From: CAZYTO01 sp964650405
Lineage (GTDB): Bacteria; Acidobacteriota; Thermoanaerobaculia; Gp7-AA8
Length of the DNA stretch: 50,828 nucleotides
Assembly (NCBI GenBank): GCA_964650405.1
Contig: CAZYTO010000008.1
Coordinates: 1-50,828 of the forward strand
Direction: 5' to 3'
Part shown: one piece after another, positions 33,242-41,440 of the stretch
Layout: each line of letters begins with the position of its first letter
Numbering within the stretch: position 1 is the stretch's first letter
The notes under the pieces: generated by a model
Seen by the model: the letters and a program-made list of their open reading frames with translations, nothing else
Databases searched by the model: none
Told to the model about the DNA's origin: nothing
Program-made: the position numbers and the translations under genes

Positions 33242-34057
33242 ATGTCCACCTACATCCACGGCACCGGCGAAGACGAGCAGCGACGCCTCTCTCTGATGAA
33301 CGACGTGCTCCTCAATCCCGCCATGCTACGCGAGCTGAGCCTGCGCGGCGACGAGCGCATCGTCGACTTCGGCTCGGGCCTCGGGCAGTTCTCGCGGGTC
33401 ATGGCGCGCGCCGTGCCGCAGGGACGGGTCGTCGGCATCGAGCGCGACGACGCGCAGCTTGCCGGGGCCAGGGCGCGCGCGACGGAGGCCGGCGAGTCCG
33501 CGCTCGTCGACTTCCGGCAGGGCGACGTCTACGACCCGCCGCTCCGCGGTGACGAGTGGGGCACGTTCGACGTCGCCCACGCCCGCTTCATTCTCGAGCA
33601 CGTCGACGATCCGCTGCGTGTGGTCAAGGCCATGCTGCGCGCGGTGCGCCCCGGCGGACGCGTCGTGCTCGCCGACGACGACCACGGCGTCATGCGGCTC
33701 TGGCCGGAGCCGCCGGGCTGGAACGATCTCTGGACGGCGTACATGAGAACGTACGACCGCATCGGCGCGGACCCGCTCGTCGGGCGGCGGCTCGTGTCCC
33801 TGCTCCACGAGGCCGGCGCCGCGCCGCGCCGCAATACCTGGGTCTTCTTCGGCGGCTGCGCGGGGATGGAGCATTTCGACGTCGTGGCCAGGAACATGGC
33901 CGGAGTCGTCCGTACGGCCCGCGAGACCATCGTGTCGATGTCGCTCTTCGACGGGCAGTACGTCGATGCCGTGCTCGACCACGTCGATGCCTGGTCGCGG
34001 CGGCCCGATGCAGCCCTCTGGTTCTCGGTCAGTTGGGCGGAGGGAACGCGGCCGTAG
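33242..34057 (+). CDS. Class I SAM-dependent methyltransferase (UbiE-like)
   Basis: A 271-residue methyltransferase. The start STYIHGTGEDEQRRLSLMND is a family-typical N-terminus; motif I is IVDFGSGLGQFSRVMARAV, followed by VVGIERDDAQLAGARARA and FDVAHARFILEHVDDPLRV, then the post-motif RPGGRVVLADDD. It methylates a small molecule that cannot be named from sequence. It starts immediately after a tandem-repeat array, with no clear Shine-Dalgarno sequence. The nucleotidyltransferase gene follows 30 bp after its stop, so the two probably share an operon with the next genes. Confidence 0.88.
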   Translation: MSTYIHGTGEDEQRRLSLMNDVLLNPAMLRELSLRGDERIVDFGSGLGQFSRVMARAVPQGRVVGIERDDAQLAGARARATEAGESALVDFRQGDVYDPPLRGDEWGTFDVAHARFILEHVDDPLRVVKAMLRAVRPGGRVVLADDDHGVMRLWPEPPGWNDLWTAYMRTYDRIGADPLVGRRLVSLLHEAGAAPRRNTWVFFGGCAGMEHFDVVARNMAGVVRTARETIVSMSLFDGQYVDAVLDHVDAWSRRPDAALWFSVSWAEGTRP

Positions 34058-34087
34058 CGGCATGCCCCGTGCACTTCGAAGGGGCTG

Positions 34088-34906
34088 ATGTCAGCCCTCC
34101 CGAGCGCACTTCCCGTCGATCTCGACCATAAGACACTCGAGTTCTACCGTGACGCCATCCGCATCATGCAGAGGGGCGGTCTGCCCTTTCTCGTCGGCGG
34201 CGCCTACGCCTTCGCGCAGTTCACCGGCATCGAGCGCCACACGAAGGATTTCGACGTCTTCCTCCGCCGCCAGGACTGGCCGCTGGCGCAGCGAATCTTC
34301 AACCGGGCCGGCTACCAGACCGAGTTGACCTTCCCCCACTGGATCGGCAAGGCCTTTCAGGGAGAGGAGTTCGTCGACCTCATCTACAGCGCGGGGAACG
34401 GCGTGGCGGCAGTCGACGACCTCTGGTTCGAGCATGCCGTCCCGTGCCGCGTCTTCGACATGGACGTCGAGCTCATCCCCGCGGAGGAGATGATCTGGTC
34501 GAAGGGGCTGATCATGGAGCGCGAGCGCTTCGACGGAGCCGACGTCGCGCACGTCCTCCGCGCCCTTGGCAGGAAGCTGGACTGGCGGCGCCTGCTCGAT
34601 CGCTTCGGGGAGTACTGGCGCGTCCTGTACGCGCACCTGGTGCTCTTCGGCTTCATCTACCCGTCGGAGCGCGATCGCATCCCGCAGTGGGTCATGGAGG
34701 AACTGGCCCAACGCCTGGCGCGGGAAACGGAAGACGGGCCCGCGGACGGGAAGATCTGCAACGGCACGGTCCTCTCGCGCCAGCAGTACCTCGTGGACGT
34801 GGTGGAATGGGGCTACCGGGATGCACGGCTGCAGCCGATCGGAAACATGTCCGAGCGTGAGATCGAGCACTGGACGGCGGGAATCGCCGTCGATGGGTAC
34901 AAGTGA
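34088..34906 (+). CDS. Nucleotidyltransferase-fold protein
   Basis: A 272-residue protein whose N-terminal half carries the polymerase-beta-type nucleotidyltransferase signature: LPFLVGGAYAFAQFTGIERH followed by TKDFDVFLR, the GG..(T)xDxDxF pattern with two acidic residues. The C-terminal half is helical and ends in VEWGYRDARLQPIGNMSE. AAGGGG lies just before the ATG. It overlaps the phosphoesterase gene by one base (TGATG). Such proteins range from antibiotic modifiers to toxin-like enzymes, and the substrate here is unknown. Confidence 0.75.
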   Translation: MSALPSALPVDLDHKTLEFYRDAIRIMQRGGLPFLVGGAYAFAQFTGIERHTKDFDVFLRRQDWPLAQRIFNRAGYQTELTFPHWIGKAFQGEEFVDLIYSAGNGVAAVDDLWFEHAVPCRVFDMDVELIPAEEMIWSKGLIMERERFDGADVAHVLRALGRKLDWRRLLDRFGEYWRVLYAHLVLFGFIYPSERDRIPQWVMEELAQRLARETEDGPADGKICNGTVLSRQQYLVDVVEWGYRDARLQPIGNMSEREIEHWTAGIAVDGYK

Positions 34907-35661
34907 TGACGGAGAAGGAGACGCTTCGCATCGCGGCCGTGGCCGACGTTCACGTAAAGAAGACGGCGGCGGGCACGTTCCAGGCGATGTTCAGCAAGAT
35001 TTCGGAGGGGGCCGACGTGCTGCTCCTCTGCGGCGACCTCACCGATTACGGTGCCGTGGAGGAAGCCAAGGTCCTGGCCAAGGAGATCACGTCGTCCTTG
35101 CGCATTCCGGCTATCGGCATCCTCGGCAATCACGACTACGAGTCCAACCAGCAGGGAGAGATCGTGAAGATCCTCACCGATGCCGGCGTGACGATGCTCG
35201 ACGGCGACACCCATGAGATCGGAGGCGTCGGCTTCGCCGGCGTGAAAGGTTTCGGAGGAGGCTTCGGACGCCGCCAGCTCGGGGCCTGGGGGGAAGAGAC
35301 GATCAAGAAGTTCGTCCACGAGACGATCGAGGAAGCGCTGAAGCTGGAGGCTGCGCTGGCCCGCCTGCGCACCCCGTCGAAGATCGCGCTCCTGCACTAC
35401 GCGCCGATCTCCGCCACGGTCGTTCCGGAGCCGCCGGAGATCATGCCCTTCCTCGGTTCCTCGCGACTGGAGGAGCCGGTCGACCGCTATCGGGTCACGG
35501 CCGTCTTCCATGGCCACGCGCACCGCGGTTCTACAGAGGGTAGAACGAAGTCGAACATCCCCGTCTACAACGTGGCCATGCCCCTCATGATCAGCAGCAA
35601 TCCGGACGGCACACCGTTCCGCGTGATCGAGGTGCCTGTCGGTGCGCCCGCGCTGACATAG
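34906..35661 (+). CDS. Calcineurin-like metallophosphoesterase
   Basis: A 251-residue protein with the full metallophosphoesterase motif set: VADVHVKK (DxH), LCGDLTDYG (GDxxD), LGNHDYE (GNHD), LLHYAP and FHGHAHRG (GHxH). It hydrolyses phosphoester bonds using two metal ions; the substrate is unknown. ATG 34906 overlaps the stop of the upstream nucleotidyltransferase gene (TGATG), and a GTG one codon earlier is possible. Its stop overlaps a TAGAAT element that sits 10 nt before the EgtB-like gene. Confidence 0.88.
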   Translation: MTEKETLRIAAVADVHVKKTAAGTFQAMFSKISEGADVLLLCGDLTDYGAVEEAKVLAKEITSSLRIPAIGILGNHDYESNQQGEIVKILTDAGVTMLDGDTHEIGGVGFAGVKGFGGGFGRRQLGAWGEETIKKFVHETIEEALKLEAALARLRTPSKIALLHYAPISATVVPEPPEIMPFLGSSRLEEPVDRYRVTAVFHGHAHRGSTEGRTKSNIPVYNVAMPLMISSNPDGTPFRVIEVPVGAPALT

Positions 35662-35664
35662 AAT
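35659..35664 (+). promoter_or_regulatory. -10-like TAGAAT, 10 nt before ATG 35675
   Basis: TAGAAT begins on the stop codon of the phosphoesterase gene and precedes the EgtB-like ATG by 10 nt, allowing separate leaderless transcription of that gene. Confidence 0.45.
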
Positions 35665-35674
35665 CCCCGCACCG

Positions 35675-36931
35675 ATGCTACATCCCTCTTTCCCGAACGG
35701 CATCGACCGCGATGGACTGATCCGCTGGTATCGCCAGGGACGCTCGCGCTCGGAGCAGATCTTCGCCATTCCGCGGGAAGAGGCGTATTACGAGCGCCCC
35801 ATTTCGCTGCGAAATCCGATCGTCTTCTACGAAGGGCATCTCCCGGCCTTCACGATCAATACGCTGGTCAGGTACCTGCTGCAACGGGACGGCATCGACG
35901 ATCACTACGAGACGCTCTTCGCGCGCGGCATCGATCCCGAGGACGAAGCCTCGGCGAAATCGCCGACCGATCTCTGGCCGCGGCGCCCCGCGGTTCAGGA
36001 CTACGGCCGCACCGCGGACGACGTGATCATTCACGCCCTCTGCGACGGCGACATCGACCGCGACGACCGCCAGGCAGCCATCGCCATCCTGGAGCACGAG
36101 CAGATGCACCAGGAGACGCTGCTCTACATGTTCCACGAGCTGCCTTACGAGAAGAAGAACCCCCGTCCCCCACTCGTGCCGGCGACTCCAACCGGACGCG
36201 CGGAAGTGGTGCACGATCAGGTTCCGATTCCAGCCGGCTTGGTCACGCTCGGCGGCGAGGTGGACGCGTTCGGCTGGGACAACGAGTTCCCGTCCATGCG
36301 GGTGCACGTCGATGCGTTTTCCATCGACCGTCACAACGTCACGAACGGCCAGTACCTGGACTACATGACCGCCACAGGCGCGCCGGCTCCCCACTTCTGG
36401 GCCCGGCAAGACGGTCAGTGGACCTGGCGGGGGATGTTCGGTCTTGTGCCGCTGCCGCTCGACGCACCGGTCTACGCGATGCAGGAGGAAGCAGCCGGGT
36501 TCGCGGCCTGGCGCCGCATGAGGCTACCGACGGAGGCCGAGTACCACCGCGCGGCCTACGGCACTCCCGAAGGAGTCGAGCGTCTTCAGCCGTGGGGCGA
36601 TGCGCCACCCGACCCGACCCGCGGCAACTTCGGATTCACGAACTGGGACCCGGTTCCGGCCGGCTCCTACCCCGCCGGTGCCAGCGCCTGGGGCGTCCAC
36701 GACCTGGCAGGCAACGGCTGGGAGTGGACCTCGACCGTCTTCGACGGCTTCCCAGGATTCCAACCCATGCCGTGCTATCCCGTCTACTCAGCCGACTTCT
36801 TCGACGGCAAGCACTACGTGATGAAAGGTGCCTCGCCCGCCACCGCGCCCGAGCTCGTCCGCCGCGGCTTCCGCAACTGGTTCCGGCCGAACTATCCATA
36901 CGTGTATGCGGCGTTTCGCTGTGTCCAGTGA
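35675..36931 (+). CDS. EgtB/SUMF1-type non-haem iron enzyme (ergothioneine-synthase-like)
   Basis: A 418-residue protein combining an N-terminal DinB-like domain and a C-terminal formylglycine-generating-enzyme fold. The iron-ligand candidates are FYEGHLPAF and ILEHEQMHQETLLYM (HxxxH). The FGE part has VPIPAGLVTLGGEVDAFGWDNE, AAWRRMRLPTEAEYHRAAYG and HDLAGNGWEWTSTVFDG, ending in RNWFRPNYPYVYAAFRCVQ. EgtB enzymes join a thiol to trimethylhistidine; relatives (OvoA, SenA) use other sulfur or selenium donors. The histidine methyltransferase EgtD is not in the window, so the substrate is uncertain. Confidence 0.85.
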   Translation: MLHPSFPNGIDRDGLIRWYRQGRSRSEQIFAIPREEAYYERPISLRNPIVFYEGHLPAFTINTLVRYLLQRDGIDDHYETLFARGIDPEDEASAKSPTDLWPRRPAVQDYGRTADDVIIHALCDGDIDRDDRQAAIAILEHEQMHQETLLYMFHELPYEKKNPRPPLVPATPTGRAEVVHDQVPIPAGLVTLGGEVDAFGWDNEFPSMRVHVDAFSIDRHNVTNGQYLDYMTATGAPAPHFWARQDGQWTWRGMFGLVPLPLDAPVYAMQEEAAGFAAWRRMRLPTEAEYHRAAYGTPEGVERLQPWGDAPPDPTRGNFGFTNWDPVPAGSYPAGASAWGVHDLAGNGWEWTSTVFDGFPGFQPMPCYPVYSADFFDGKHYVMKGASPATAPELVRRGFRNWFRPNYPYVYAAFRCVQ

Positions 36932-36941
36932 GATCGGACCC

Positions 36942-36980
36942 GGCGAATAAGCGAATAACGCGAATAAGCGAATTCAGCGA
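36942..36980. repeat. GCGAATAA tandem array
   Basis: Units GCGAATAA, GCGAATAAC, GCGAATAA and GCGAATTCA, then GCGA, run from 36943 to 36979 between the EgtB-like and SOD genes. The unit is a close relative of GCGATTAA at 33108-33187. Confidence 0.75.
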
Positions 36981-37018
36981 TCCCCATCCCGGCGAACAAC
37001 TTGCACGCTCGCTGAGGT

Positions 37019-37651
37019 ATGGAAACGAAAATCTACAAAGCCACGACCTTCAACCTGTCCGGTCTCACGGGCATCTCCGACAAGACGCTGGAGATGCACT
37101 TCAAGCTCTACGAGGGCTACGTCACCGGAACGAACGACCTGACGGCCCGGATCGCCGAAATCCTTTCCGATGGCAGGGTCGACCAGGAAGAGATGCCGTC
37201 GTACTCCGAGCTCACACGCCGGCTCGGGTTCGAGTACAACGGCATGGTCCTCCACGAGTACTACTTCGGAAACATGAAGAAGAACGGCGGCGGCGACGCC
37301 CCGCGCGGGAGCGAGTTCCGCAGCGCGGTCGAGCTGAGCTTCCCCTCCTACGAGGTCTGGAAGACGGACTTCACCAGCGTCGGCAGGATGCGCGGCGTGG
37401 GCTGGTCCATCGCCTTCCTCGATCCCATGACCGGGCGCGTTTCGAATCACTGGATCGAGCTGCACCAGACCGGTGCGGTAGCCGGCTTCGTGCCGCTGCT
37501 CGTCATGGACGTGTGGGAGCACGCCTTCCTGCTCGATTACAAGCCGGCGGACCGTCCGAAGTACATCGAGGCCTTCCTCTCGAACGTCGACTGGAGTGCC
37601 GTCGAACACCGGATGGCCGGCGTCAGTGCCGCGGCCATGGCCGCACGCTGA
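37019..37651 (+). CDS. Iron/manganese superoxide dismutase-like protein
   Basis: A 210-residue protein of the Fe/Mn SOD family. All four metal ligands are identifiable: His27 (EMHFKLYEGYV), His79 (LHEYYFGN), Asp164 and His168 (MDVWEHAFLLDY). The N-terminus is divergent from classic SodB/SodA (LSGLTGISDKTLEMHF instead of LPYxxxALEPxIS), a form seen in SOD-like proteins of several phyla. It should dismutate superoxide in the cytoplasm; whether the metal is Fe or Mn is not clear. Its 3' end faces the GH18-NodB-GT2 gene across a large hairpin. Confidence 0.88.
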   Translation: METKIYKATTFNLSGLTGISDKTLEMHFKLYEGYVTGTNDLTARIAEILSDGRVDQEEMPSYSELTRRLGFEYNGMVLHEYYFGNMKKNGGGDAPRGSEFRSAVELSFPSYEVWKTDFTSVGRMRGVGWSIAFLDPMTGRVSNHWIELHQTGAVAGFVPLLVMDVWEHAFLLDYKPADRPKYIEAFLSNVDWSAVEHRMAGVSAAAMAAR

Positions 37652-37661
37652 AGCCTACGCC

Positions 37662-37803
37662 GGCTTTGCACCTAAAGTCGGTTTGGATCCTGATGACAAG
37701 GCTGAAAGGCTGAAAGGGCCAGAGGCAGCGCGGCTTTCCTTCCAGCCTTCCAGCCTTTCAGGCCTTGCTCGAGACCGATACTTCTGACTTTACGTGCAAA
37801 GCC
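37662..37803. repeat. Nested hairpin: outer 18-bp inverted repeat enclosing GGCTGAAAG array
   Basis: GGCTTTGCACCTAAAGTC at 37662-37679 and GACTTTACGTGCAAAGCC at 37786-37803 are reverse complements with one mismatch. Inside them, AAGGCTGAAAGGCTGAAAGG at 37698-37717 faces CCTTCCAGCCTTCCAGCC and CCTTTCAGG within 37738-37766. The structure fills the convergent gap between the SOD and glycosyltransferase genes and may terminate both transcripts. Confidence 0.8.
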
Positions 37804-37805
37804 GC

Positions 37806-40800
37806 CTACGCCGCTTCGGTTGGCGCCTCGATCAGCTCGACCGTGCCCTTCCGTTCCAGCTTGCCCCAGCCGGCGCGGATGCCGGAGATGGCTGTCTTCA
37901 GCGACTTGATGAGCACCGCATACATGAGCTGACGGTAGAGGAAGCGCTGCCAGAAGAGCCAGACCAGGACCTTCGGATCTTCCTTGTCGAGCTTGTACGC
38001 CACCAGGGCTCCGATGAGCTCCACGACGAAGAAGAAGGCATACATGAATCCGATGACGTACAGCGACGTCATGGCCTGAGGCAGCGGCTGCCAGTCCTGC
38101 GTCAGGTGCCCGCGCAGCCATGATTGGGCGACGTTGGCCAGCGTCCAGACGATCTCCAGGTCGATCAGGGGCGATAACGCCTGGAAGAAGATCTGGAAGA
38201 GCCAGAGGGTCGGCAGCATGACCTTGCCGAACCACTCGTAGCGGCCGATGGCCCGGCGGTGTTTCCAGAGGCACTGCAAGGTCCCGAACGCCCAGCGGAA
38301 GCGCTGTTTGAAGAGGTTCCGCATCGAGTCCGGCGCCTCGGTATACCCGATCGCTTCGGCTTCGTTGTCGATCCGCCAGCCAATCCGCCGGATGCGCCAG
38401 GTCAGGTCCATGTCCTCGGCCATAGTGTCGGTCGTATAGCCGCCGGCCTGCAGGATCGCTTCGCGCCGCCAGGCGCCCACGGCACCCGGAACGACCGTCA
38501 CGGAGTTGATCTGCGCATAGGCGCGGCGGTCGAGGTTCTGGCTCGTGACGTACTCGATGGACTGCCAGTAGGTGAGCGGATTCACCCGGTTGCCGACCTT
38601 GACGTTGCCGGCCACGGCGCCCACGAGCGGGTTCGTGAAATGGCGGACGAGCTTCTGGATCGTGTCGCGGGCAAAGATCGTGTCGGCGTCGAGGGCGATG
38701 ATGATCTCGCCCTTGGCGATGCCGATCCCGTGGTTCAGCGCCGAGGCCTTGCCGCCGTTCTCCTGCCGGATGACGCGCACCTGCGGATGCGACCCGAAGC
38801 GCCGCGTGACCGCACCGGAGGTGTCGTCCTTCGAGCCGTCGTCGATGACGATCACGTCGAGCGGCTGGTACTCGTTCGCCAGCACGGCCTGGATGGTCCG
38901 GACGATGACTTTCTCTTCGTTGAACGCGGCGATGACGACCGTGACGGTCGGATGGAAGGCTTCGTCGAAGGGCGGGCGGCGGCGCGTCTTGTAGACGTTG
39001 ACCAGGGCCAGGACGATGACGAAAAAGACCCGCAACGCACCGAGGACGATGGCCACCGTGAACGAGAACGCCAGGAACAGGTCGCTGAGGTAGATCATCT
39101 CGAACACGAAACGATCGTTGGCCAGCAGGAACGTGTCGGACTTGGTGACCTTCGGCATCACCTGGTCGCGCGAGACGCCGATGAGCTGCGACACGGTGAC
39201 GAACTTGTAGCCCTGCTTGGAGAGCTCGTTCACAATCATCGGGATCAGCTTGATCGTCTCCGAGCGGTCGCCGCCCGCGTCGTGGAGGAGGATCATGCTG
39301 CCCTTCTCCACTCCGAGCTGGCCGGCCAGCGTGCGGTACATGTCCGCCGCCGTGCGATGGTGAATGGTGCCGTCCGGGAGGTGGTCGTCGAGGTTCCAGT
39401 CCTGCGGATCGAGGAACTCCAGAACGGTGATGTAGTTCAGCTTCGAGGCATAGAGCAGCGGCAGCACTTCTTCACCCGAGGTCGGCTCGGCGTCGGCGTT
39501 GTAGGGCGGGCGGAAGAGTAGGGTCGACCGGTGCAGCAGCGACTGGAACACGCGCTGCGTCGCGTTCATCTCCAGCTCCGCGCGCTGCGGGCCCATCGCC
39601 CCGATATTGGGATGGGTGAAGGTGTGATTGCCGATCTCGTGTCCCTCGGCGAAGATGCGCTTCACCAGCCCCGGGTTCCGCTCCGCGTTCTGCCCGATGA
39701 GGAAGAACGTCGCCTTGACGTTCAGCTTCTTCAGCTCGTCCAGGATCTCCGGCGTGTACAGGGCCGACGGCCCGTCGTCGATCGTCAGGGCGATCCACTT
39801 CTCGTGATAGCCGCTGCGGCTGATGACGTACGACGTCGGGAAGTGGTGGTACGACTCGTCGAGGGCCAGGCCGGTGGTCTGGTCGATCTCCATCGACCGC
39901 GTGCCCATCGTCGGCGAGGCGTCGACGTGCGAGATCTCTCCGTCGCCGACGAACTCGACGTCGTACGGATAGAGGATCTTGTGCAGCTCCTTCCAGTCGG
40001 GCGGCGTGTGGAGCTTGTCGCGGTGGATGAACGTCCAGATGGACGGATCGGTCGAGCCGAGGACCCAGATGGCTACGCCGCGCAGGCCGTAGTTTTCGGC
40101 AAGCGTCCATTGATTTGCCGCGGTGATGGCATCGAGCAGCCAGACCTCATGGTCCTTGCCGTCGTCGTCGACGTACCAGAAGGTCGGATTGAGGGCCTGG
40201 TCGTCGAAATCGATGACGTCTTCCGGCCGTTCGCCGTTGCCGGGCTTGACGCGATAGGTCTGGGCCAGCAGCAGCGCTCCCTGGTAGGTGAGGGGCTCGG
40301 CCCAACTGCGGCCCTGCATCCAGTCGTACGCGTAGTTGCCGAGGCCGAGCACGAGCTTCTCGCGCGGAATCGCGTCCGCGGCGCGCTCCAGGACGCCGCG
40401 GTACCAGTCGATCGAGGCGATCGGGCCGGGAGCACTGGCCGACGCGTGCTCGTCGTACGCCATGACCACGACGAAGTCGCAGACGCCCGCCGCGGCGCTC
40501 CAGTCGAGCAGCTTCTCCTTCGCCGCTTCCAGGTCGACGCTGACCGTCAGCTTGCTCGGCGTGAATGCCGTGCGCATCCGCTCCAGGAACGGAATGAGCA
40601 GCTTGTAGTCGCCGTCCTGGAGATTCTCGAAGTCGACGTTGATGCCCTGGAAGGAGTTGGCCAGGCACCAGTTGCGGAGCTGGGCGATGATCCGCAGTTG
40701 CACGTTCGGATCGGAGAGCAGGGCATGCGCGCGAGCCGGATCGAACTCGCCCGAGCCGCTCTCTCCCAACTGGGCGTTCGAAAAGATCGGCACGACGTTG

Positions 40801-41324
40801 AGCCGGCCGGTGTGGGCGATGTTCCGCACGTCCTGTGTGTGCGGCACGTTCCCCGGGTCCCGGTCATGGGAGACGAGTCCGCGGGCTCCTTCCGCGAGGT
40901 GCACCCACGACGGAAGGATGTGCGTCATGTGATCGGCATTCGCGCGCAGGGAGTGCAGTCCCGTCTCCTGCCAGGGTGCGTAGAACGCCGCCACGATCGG
41001 GCCGGCCTTGATGGGAGGAAGGGCGGCACGGGCTCGCCGGATCTGCCGCTCGCGGCTGACCTCTTTCAACAGCTTCTCCCGCGAGCGCTTGAGGAGGAAT
41101 TGCTGCAACTGCGTCTGGTGACGCGGGAAGTTCATGGAATGCCGCAGCGAGCGCTTGATGGCCAGGGTGATCCCCGGCACACCCGGCAGAAGCGGCACCG
41201 TGAACAGGCTGACGAGCCACGTGCTGATGACGATGACGCTCAGCAGCCCCACTACGGTGCCGATGCGCTTGACCCACCACCACCGTTTGTGGGTGGGATC
41301 GAAGAAGACGGCATGGTCAGACAT
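37806..41324 (-). CDS. GH18 / polysaccharide deacetylase / GT2 three-domain membrane protein
   Basis: A 1172-residue protein. An N-terminal membrane helix (about 20-45) leads into a GH18-like domain (about 95-440) with INVDFENLQ at the catalytic DxxDxDxE position. A NodB deacetylase domain follows (about 500-690) with LTIDDGPS near 511 and NHTFTHPNIG for metal binding. After more membrane helices comes a GT2 domain (about 785-1010) with VIAAFNEE, ALDADT, AEDMDL and QRFRW, typical of processive beta-glycan synthases, then C-terminal helices. It probably makes, deacetylates and trims or guides an amino-sugar exopolysaccharide. CAGAAT (complement of 41331-41336) is 6 nt before the ATG. Confidence 0.9.
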   Translation of the reverse strand: MSDHAVFFDPTHKRWWWVKRIGTVVGLLSVIVISTWLVSLFTVPLLPGVPGITLAIKRSLRHSMNFPRHQTQLQQFLLKRSREKLLKEVSRERQIRRARAALPPIKAGPIVAAFYAPWQETGLHSLRANADHMTHILPSWVHLAEGARGLVSHDRDPGNVPHTQDVRNIAHTGRLNVVPIFSNAQLGESGSGEFDPARAHALLSDPNVQLRIIAQLRNWCLANSFQGINVDFENLQDGDYKLLIPFLERMRTAFTPSKLTVSVDLEAAKEKLLDWSAAAGVCDFVVVMAYDEHASASAPGPIASIDWYRGVLERAADAIPREKLVLGLGNYAYDWMQGRSWAEPLTYQGALLLAQTYRVKPGNGERPEDVIDFDDQALNPTFWYVDDDGKDHEVWLLDAITAANQWTLAENYGLRGVAIWVLGSTDPSIWTFIHRDKLHTPPDWKELHKILYPYDVEFVGDGEISHVDASPTMGTRSMEIDQTTGLALDESYHHFPTSYVISRSGYHEKWIALTIDDGPSALYTPEILDELKKLNVKATFFLIGQNAERNPGLVKRIFAEGHEIGNHTFTHPNIGAMGPQRAELEMNATQRVFQSLLHRSTLLFRPPYNADAEPTSGEEVLPLLYASKLNYITVLEFLDPQDWNLDDHLPDGTIHHRTAADMYRTLAGQLGVEKGSMILLHDAGGDRSETIKLIPMIVNELSKQGYKFVTVSQLIGVSRDQVMPKVTKSDTFLLANDRFVFEMIYLSDLFLAFSFTVAIVLGALRVFFVIVLALVNVYKTRRRPPFDEAFHPTVTVVIAAFNEEKVIVRTIQAVLANEYQPLDVIVIDDGSKDDTSGAVTRRFGSHPQVRVIRQENGGKASALNHGIGIAKGEIIIALDADTIFARDTIQKLVRHFTNPLVGAVAGNVKVGNRVNPLTYWQSIEYVTSQNLDRRAYAQINSVTVVPGAVGAWRREAILQAGGYTTDTMAEDMDLTWRIRRIGWRIDNEAEAIGYTEAPDSMRNLFKQRFRWAFGTLQCLWKHRRAIGRYEWFGKVMLPTLWLFQIFFQALSPLIDLEIVWTLANVAQSWLRGHLTQDWQPLPQAMTSLYVIGFMYAFFFVVELIGALVAYKLDKEDPKVLVWLFWQRFLYRQLMYAVLIKSLKTAISGIRAGWGKLERKGTVELIEAPTEAA

Positions 41325-41330
41325 GGGGCA

Positions 41331-41359
41331 ATTCTGGACGGTCCGGTGATTCTAACCGG
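41331..41359 (-). promoter_or_regulatory. Promoter-like elements CAGAAT and TTAGAATC upstream of the GH18-NodB-GT2 gene
   Basis: On the minus strand CAGAAT (41336-41331) ends 6 nt before ATG 41324. Further upstream CCGGTTAGAATC (41359-41348) is identical to the 12-mer preceding the yvcK-like gene. Confidence 0.45.
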
Positions 41360-41440
41360 AACGCCGGACCTCACATTCTTGTTGGACCGCGGCAGGCCCC
41401 CTGAAAACCCCACGGCCGCGAACACGTAAGAGGAACCATC

